The translations under genes and the position numbers were made by a program. Shown one piece after another: positions 6,614-8,880 of a stretch of 8,880 nt of DNA. The notes beneath the pieces are model-generated. The model was not told the DNA's origin. It was given only the letters and a program-made list of their open reading frames with translations, and ran no database searches. Position 1 is the first letter of the stretch, and the number at the start of each line of letters is the position of its first letter. The DNA lies in NCBI GenBank assembly GCA_028687205.1, contig JAQUAP010000053.1, positions 1-8,880 of the forward strand, read 5' to 3'. Source of the stretch: Candidatus Omnitrophota bacterium. GTDB taxonomy: Bacteria > Omnitrophota > Gorgyraeia > Gygaellales > Profunditerraquicolaceae.

Positions 6614-6979
6614 GTGAAGAGGGTTATGGGATTGGTTATATTTTTATTTTTCTTGGCTACGGGTTGCTGGGCTGAACAGCCCGATTTTTATACCTGGGAT
6701 TTTGGGCAGGTTAAAGAAGGAGAGGTCGTGGCGCATAGTTTTACCTTAAAGAATGATTCTGTCAAGGCGTTAAAGATTACCGGCGTAAATACCTCGTGCG
6801 GCTGCACGGTTTCAGAGGTAAAGAGGGAAACTTTATCAGCGCAGGAGTCCACGCTTGTTGAAGTCAAATTTAATTCCAAGGGTTACTCAGGCGCTGTGCA
6901 GCAGTTTGTATATGTGAATACGGATAACCTTGACAAGCCAGTGATTAAGTTTATAATTAAAGCCAACGTAGTTAAGTAA
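6614..6979 (+). CDS. DUF1573 family exported protein, possible lipoprotein
   Basis: This 121-residue protein has an N-terminal hydrophobic signal (residues 4-17) ending in LATGC, a permissive lipobox with Cys18. If lipidated it would be membrane-anchored; otherwise cleavage near AWA/AEQ would release it. The mature part matches DUF1573, an Ig-like beta-sandwich domain: DFGQVKEGEVVAHSFTLKN (29-47), then ALKITGVNTSCGCTVSE with Cys62 and Cys64, and a closing strand set VKFNSKGYSGAVQQFVYVNTDN. The SCGCT motif is the family hallmark, but its biochemical role is not established to my knowledge; metal binding or thiol chemistry are guesses. It follows the Trx-CcdA gene with no gap, so it is probably co-translated. 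The CxC could be a substrate of that thiol relay. GTG is used as the start codon. Confidence 0.85.
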   Translation: MKRVMGLVIFLFFLATGCWAEQPDFYTWDFGQVKEGEVVAHSFTLKNDSVKALKITGVNTSCGCTVSEVKRETLSAQESTLVEVKFNSKGYSGAVQQFVYVNTDNLDKPVIKFIIKANVVK

Positions 6980-6983
6980 AAAA

Positions 6984-6991
6984 AAGGAGAG
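6984..6991 (+). promoter_or_regulatory. Strong Shine-Dalgarno site for htpX
   Basis: AAGGAGAG lies 9 nt before ATG 7001 in the 21-nt gap after the DUF1573 stop. It fixes the start of the protease gene. I see no terminator or convincing promoter in this gap, so htpX is probably read through from upstream. Confidence 0.8.
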
Positions 6992-7000
6992 TGACTTAAA

Positions 7001-7963
7001 ATGTGGTCTTTACGCTTAAGGATGTGGCTGCTCATGACGGTTCTTTTCGGGATAGTCTACGCGATTATCGTGGTAATCGGCAGGATGTTCCTGCACGTGG
7101 GCGATTTTAGTTTTTACCTGATCATCTCCCTGGTCCTCATGTTCATCCAGTATATGCTCGGGCCCAAGATCGTGGAATGGTCCATGCATGTTAAATATAT
7201 TAAAAGGGAGGATAACCCGCGGCTCTTTCAAGTAGTGGAAGATTTAGCTGCTAAAGCAAATATCCCGGTGCCTAAAATAGGCATTGCCCAGATCGAGCTG
7301 CCTAATGCCTTTGCTTTTGGCAGGAGTATCGGCGACGGAAGGGTCTGCGTTACGCGCGGTATTTTAAATTTACTCAGCGACGAGGAATTAAAGGCGGTTT
7401 TGGGCCATGAGTTGAGCCACCTGAAGAACCGGGATGTTTTAACCATCACCCTGCTCTCGGTAATCCCCATGATTATGTACAGGATCGCCTGGGAGTTTCT
7501 TTTCTACGGGCGCCGGCGCGACGAAAGAGGCGGCAATACCGCGTTGATCGGCCTGGCCGCGTTCCTTTTTTATTTTATTACCAATCTTTTAGTGCTTTAT
7601 GCCTCGCGCATCCGCGAATATTTTGCTGACCGCGGCTCAGTGGCTTTAGGGAATAAGCCTGCGGCCTTAGCCTCAAGCCTTTACAAACTTGTCTATGGCG
7701 CAGCGCGCCTCAAGCCCGAGGCATTAAAGGAATCCGAGGGGCTGAAGGCATTTTTCTTGAACGACCCATCGCGGGCCAGGAATGAAATCAAGGATTTATC
7801 CCAGCTTGACCTGGATAAGAGCGGCACCATTGATCCTAAAGAGTTGGAAAGCTTAAAAAATAGACCGGTGCACTTAGGCTTCGGGGATAGGCTAATGGAG
7901 CTTTTGAGCACCCACCCGAATATGGTCAAGCGCATCAAAAAACTCTCGGAATACAAGGGTTAA
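7001..7963 (+). CDS. htpX: HtpX-like M48 family membrane zinc metalloprotease with an EF-hand-like insert
   Basis: This 320-residue integral membrane protease probably degrades damaged membrane proteins at the cytoplasmic face. Two N-terminal membrane helices (about 10-31 and 37-54) precede the M48 domain. The zinc site is HELSH (136-140) within AVLGHELSHLKNRD, with the third ligand Glu206 in REYFADRGS. PNAFAFGR (101-108) is the conserved substrate-side strand, and hydrophobic helices occupy about 146-168 and 181-201. The C-terminal LLSTHPNMVKRIKKL (301-315) is the family's closing motif. Between SRARNEIKDL and the STHP motif is a canonical 12-residue EF-hand loop at 270-281 (D-x-D-x-S-G-x-I-D-x-x-E). 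E. coli HtpX is about the same size but, as I recall it, has no such loop. The gene follows the DUF1573 gene by 21 nt and is closed by a terminator, making it the last member of the series. Confidence 0.92.
   Translation: MWSLRLRMWLLMTVLFGIVYAIIVVIGRMFLHVGDFSFYLIISLVLMFIQYMLGPKIVEWSMHVKYIKREDNPRLFQVVEDLAAKANIPVPKIGIAQIELPNAFAFGRSIGDGRVCVTRGILNLLSDEELKAVLGHELSHLKNRDVLTITLLSVIPMIMYRIAWEFLFYGRRRDERGGNTALIGLAAFLFYFITNLLVLYASRIREYFADRGSVALGNKPAALASSLYKLVYGAARLKPEALKESEGLKAFFLNDPSRARNEIKDLSQLDLDKSGTIDPKELESLKNRPVHLGFGDRLMELLSTHPNMVKRIKKLSEYKG
7808..7843 (+). other. EF-hand calcium-binding-type loop inside HtpX
   Basis: The loop is DLDKSGTIDPKE, with ligand positions 1 Asp, 3 Asp, 5 Ser, 7 Thr (backbone), 9 Asp and 12 Glu, plus Gly at 6 and Ile at 8. 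These are all the hallmark positions of a canonical EF-hand or dockerin-like calcium loop. Helix-compatible sequence flanks it on both sides (RNEIKDLSQL and ELESLKN). Only one loop is present, so calcium affinity would depend on the host fold or on dimerisation. Confidence 0.75.
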
Positions 7964-7990
7964 TTTAAAGAAGATTTAGCTGTAACAATA

Positions 7991-8022
7991 AGCCCGCCAG
8001 TAATTTCGGCGGGTTTTTCTTT
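7991..8022 (+). terminator. Rho-independent terminator after htpX
   Basis: CCCGCC (7993-7998) pairs with GGCGGG (8008-8013) around a 9-nt loop. The run TTTTTCTTT follows immediately, and upstream AAG can pair with the first Ts to extend the stem. It lies 27 nt past the htpX stop, so it closes the long plus-strand series and separates it from lysS. Confidence 0.9.
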
Positions 8023-8024
8023 AA

Positions 8025-8053
8025 TTGACATAACCCCAATTCTACTATATAAT
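8025..8053 (+). promoter_or_regulatory. Consensus sigma-70 promoter for lysS
   Basis: TTGACA (8025-8030) and TATAAT (8048-8053) are separated by exactly 17 nt, a perfect 6/6 plus 6/6 match with ideal spacing. It begins right after the terminator T-tract. The -10 ends only 9 nt before ATG 8063, so transcription would be expected to start at about 8060-8063. Confidence 0.9.
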
Positions 8054-8062
8054 TATAAAACT

Positions 8063-8880
8063 ATGGAATTAAACGAGCTTATCCAGCAGCGCAAGGCTAA
8101 GGCCGAAGCGCTTAAGGCTAAAGGTGTGCCTTTATACCCTGGCCAGGCAGCTAAATATACCGTTATCAGCCAGGCTTTAGCTGATTTTCAGGAAGGCAAA
8201 AAGGTAAGTTTCTGCGGCCGCATTACTGCCAAGCGTTCGCACGGAAAAGCCGCCTTCCTGGATTTAAGGGACGTAACCGGTAAGATCCAGATTTACATCA
8301 AAGCGGATATTGTCGGAGAAGAGGGCTTCTTTATCTTTGAAAATATCGATATCGCCGATATTATTAAGGCCGAAGGAGAACTTTTTAAGACGCATACGGG
8401 AGAGCCGACCTTAAAGGTTGAAAGAATAACCCTGCTCTCTAAGGCCCTGCGCCCCTTGCCTGAAAAATGGCACGGCCTGCGCGACGTGGACCTGCGTTAC
8501 CGGCAGCGTTATTTAGACTTAATCTCTAACGAGGATGTCCGGAAGGTATTTAAGGCCCGCGCCAGGATCATTAAGGCGGCGCGGGATTTTCTTGATACAA
8601 GAGATTTCTTAGAGGTTGAAACACCGATGATGCATTATATCCCGGGCGGAGCGGCGGGCCGGCCTTTTAAGACGCACCATAATGAATACAGCATGGATTT
8701 ATTTTTACGCATTGCCCCGGAGTTATACCTGAAGCGGCTTTTAGTCGGAGGCCTTGAGCGCGTCTATGAAATAAACCGTTCTTTCCGCAATGAGGGCGTC
8801 TCTACCCGGCATAACCCTGAGTTTACCATGTTAGAAGTTTATGAGGCCTATTCTGATTGCCAGGGGATGATGCACCTGGC
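8063..8880 (+). CDS. lysS: Lysyl-tRNA synthetase, class II, N-terminal part
   Basis: The frame is open from ATG 8063 to the window end and shows 272 codons, roughly the first half of a typical protein of about 490-500 residues. The enzyme charges tRNA-Lys with lysine in the cytoplasm. An N-terminal helix (NELIQQRKAKAEALKAKG) leads into the OB-fold anticodon-binding domain (about 48-125; VSFCGRITAKRSHGKAAFLDLRD is typical). Then come the linker LRDVDLRYRQRYLDLI, class II motif 1 around 165-200 (ending FLEVETPMM and GGAAGRPF), and motif 2 at about 233-263 (RVYEINRSFRNEGVSTRHNPEFTMLEVY). It stands alone after a terminator with its own consensus promoter. No Shine-Dalgarno site precedes the ATG; the bases just upstream are AT-rich and the expected transcript start nearly coincides with the ATG. 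Confidence 0.97.
   Translation, partial: MELNELIQQRKAKAEALKAKGVPLYPGQAAKYTVISQALADFQEGKKVSFCGRITAKRSHGKAAFLDLRDVTGKIQIYIKADIVGEEGFFIFENIDIADIIKAEGELFKTHTGEPTLKVERITLLSKALRPLPEKWHGLRDVDLRYRQRYLDLISNEDVRKVFKARARIIKAARDFLDTRDFLEVETPMMHYIPGGAAGRPFKTHHNEYSMDLFLRIAPELYLKRLLVGGLERVYEINRSFRNEGVSTRHNPEFTMLEVYEAYSDCQGMMHL

Noticed and set aside
7964..8062. tRNA, T-box or small RNA between htpX and lysS
   Set aside because: The 99 bases are accounted for by a terminator and a promoter. The only stem is the terminator hairpin, and no T-box sequence or cloverleaf is visible.

Overview
The window comes from a bacterium. It has class II lysyl-tRNA synthetase, an FtsA-like cell-division protein, a near-perfect sigma-70 promoter and Shine-Dalgarno sites. 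Coding is dense with overlapping or abutting genes, GC content is moderate, and Arg AGG and Leu TTA codons are frequent. Together with Trx-CcdA fusions, an orphan ECF module and archaea-flavoured GGPP synthase and M48 features, this fits a candidate-phylum bacterium. Omnitrophota is my impression only, because no rRNA or marker phylogeny is available here. No mobile element, CRISPR array, tRNA or rRNA was found.

Layout. Bases 1-300 carry the 3' end of an FtsA-like gene on the plus strand. It converges on a minus-strand short-chain polyprenyl diphosphate synthase (318-1358). A 43-bp divergent intergenic region holding a 12-bp palindrome separates that gene from a long plus-strand gene series. 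In order, the series is a UbiA/MenA-like prenyltransferase, a type II NADH dehydrogenase-like flavoprotein, DoxX, CbiQ/EcfT, CbiO/EcfA with a His-rich tail, a thioredoxin-CcdA fusion, a DUF1573 protein and an HtpX-like M48 protease carrying an EF-hand loop. Every junction from 1402 to 6979 overlaps or has a gap of at most 3 nt, and HtpX follows after 21 nt. The series ends at a rho-independent terminator (7991-8022). A consensus promoter directly abuts the terminator and drives lysS, which runs off the window.

How the genes may work together. The prenyl synthase could supply an isoprenoid tail that the UbiA protein attaches to a quinone head group. The NDH-2-like protein could pass electrons from NAD(P)H to that quinone. 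DoxX and the Trx-CcdA fusion suggest membrane and envelope thiol/redox exchange, and DUF1573 is a possible exported partner. CbiQ/CbiO would energise Ni/Co or vitamin uptake through a substrate-binding S component that is not encoded here. HtpX would provide membrane-protein quality control. This is an inferred redox/metal envelope operon; the family assignments are well supported, but the joint function is a hypothesis.
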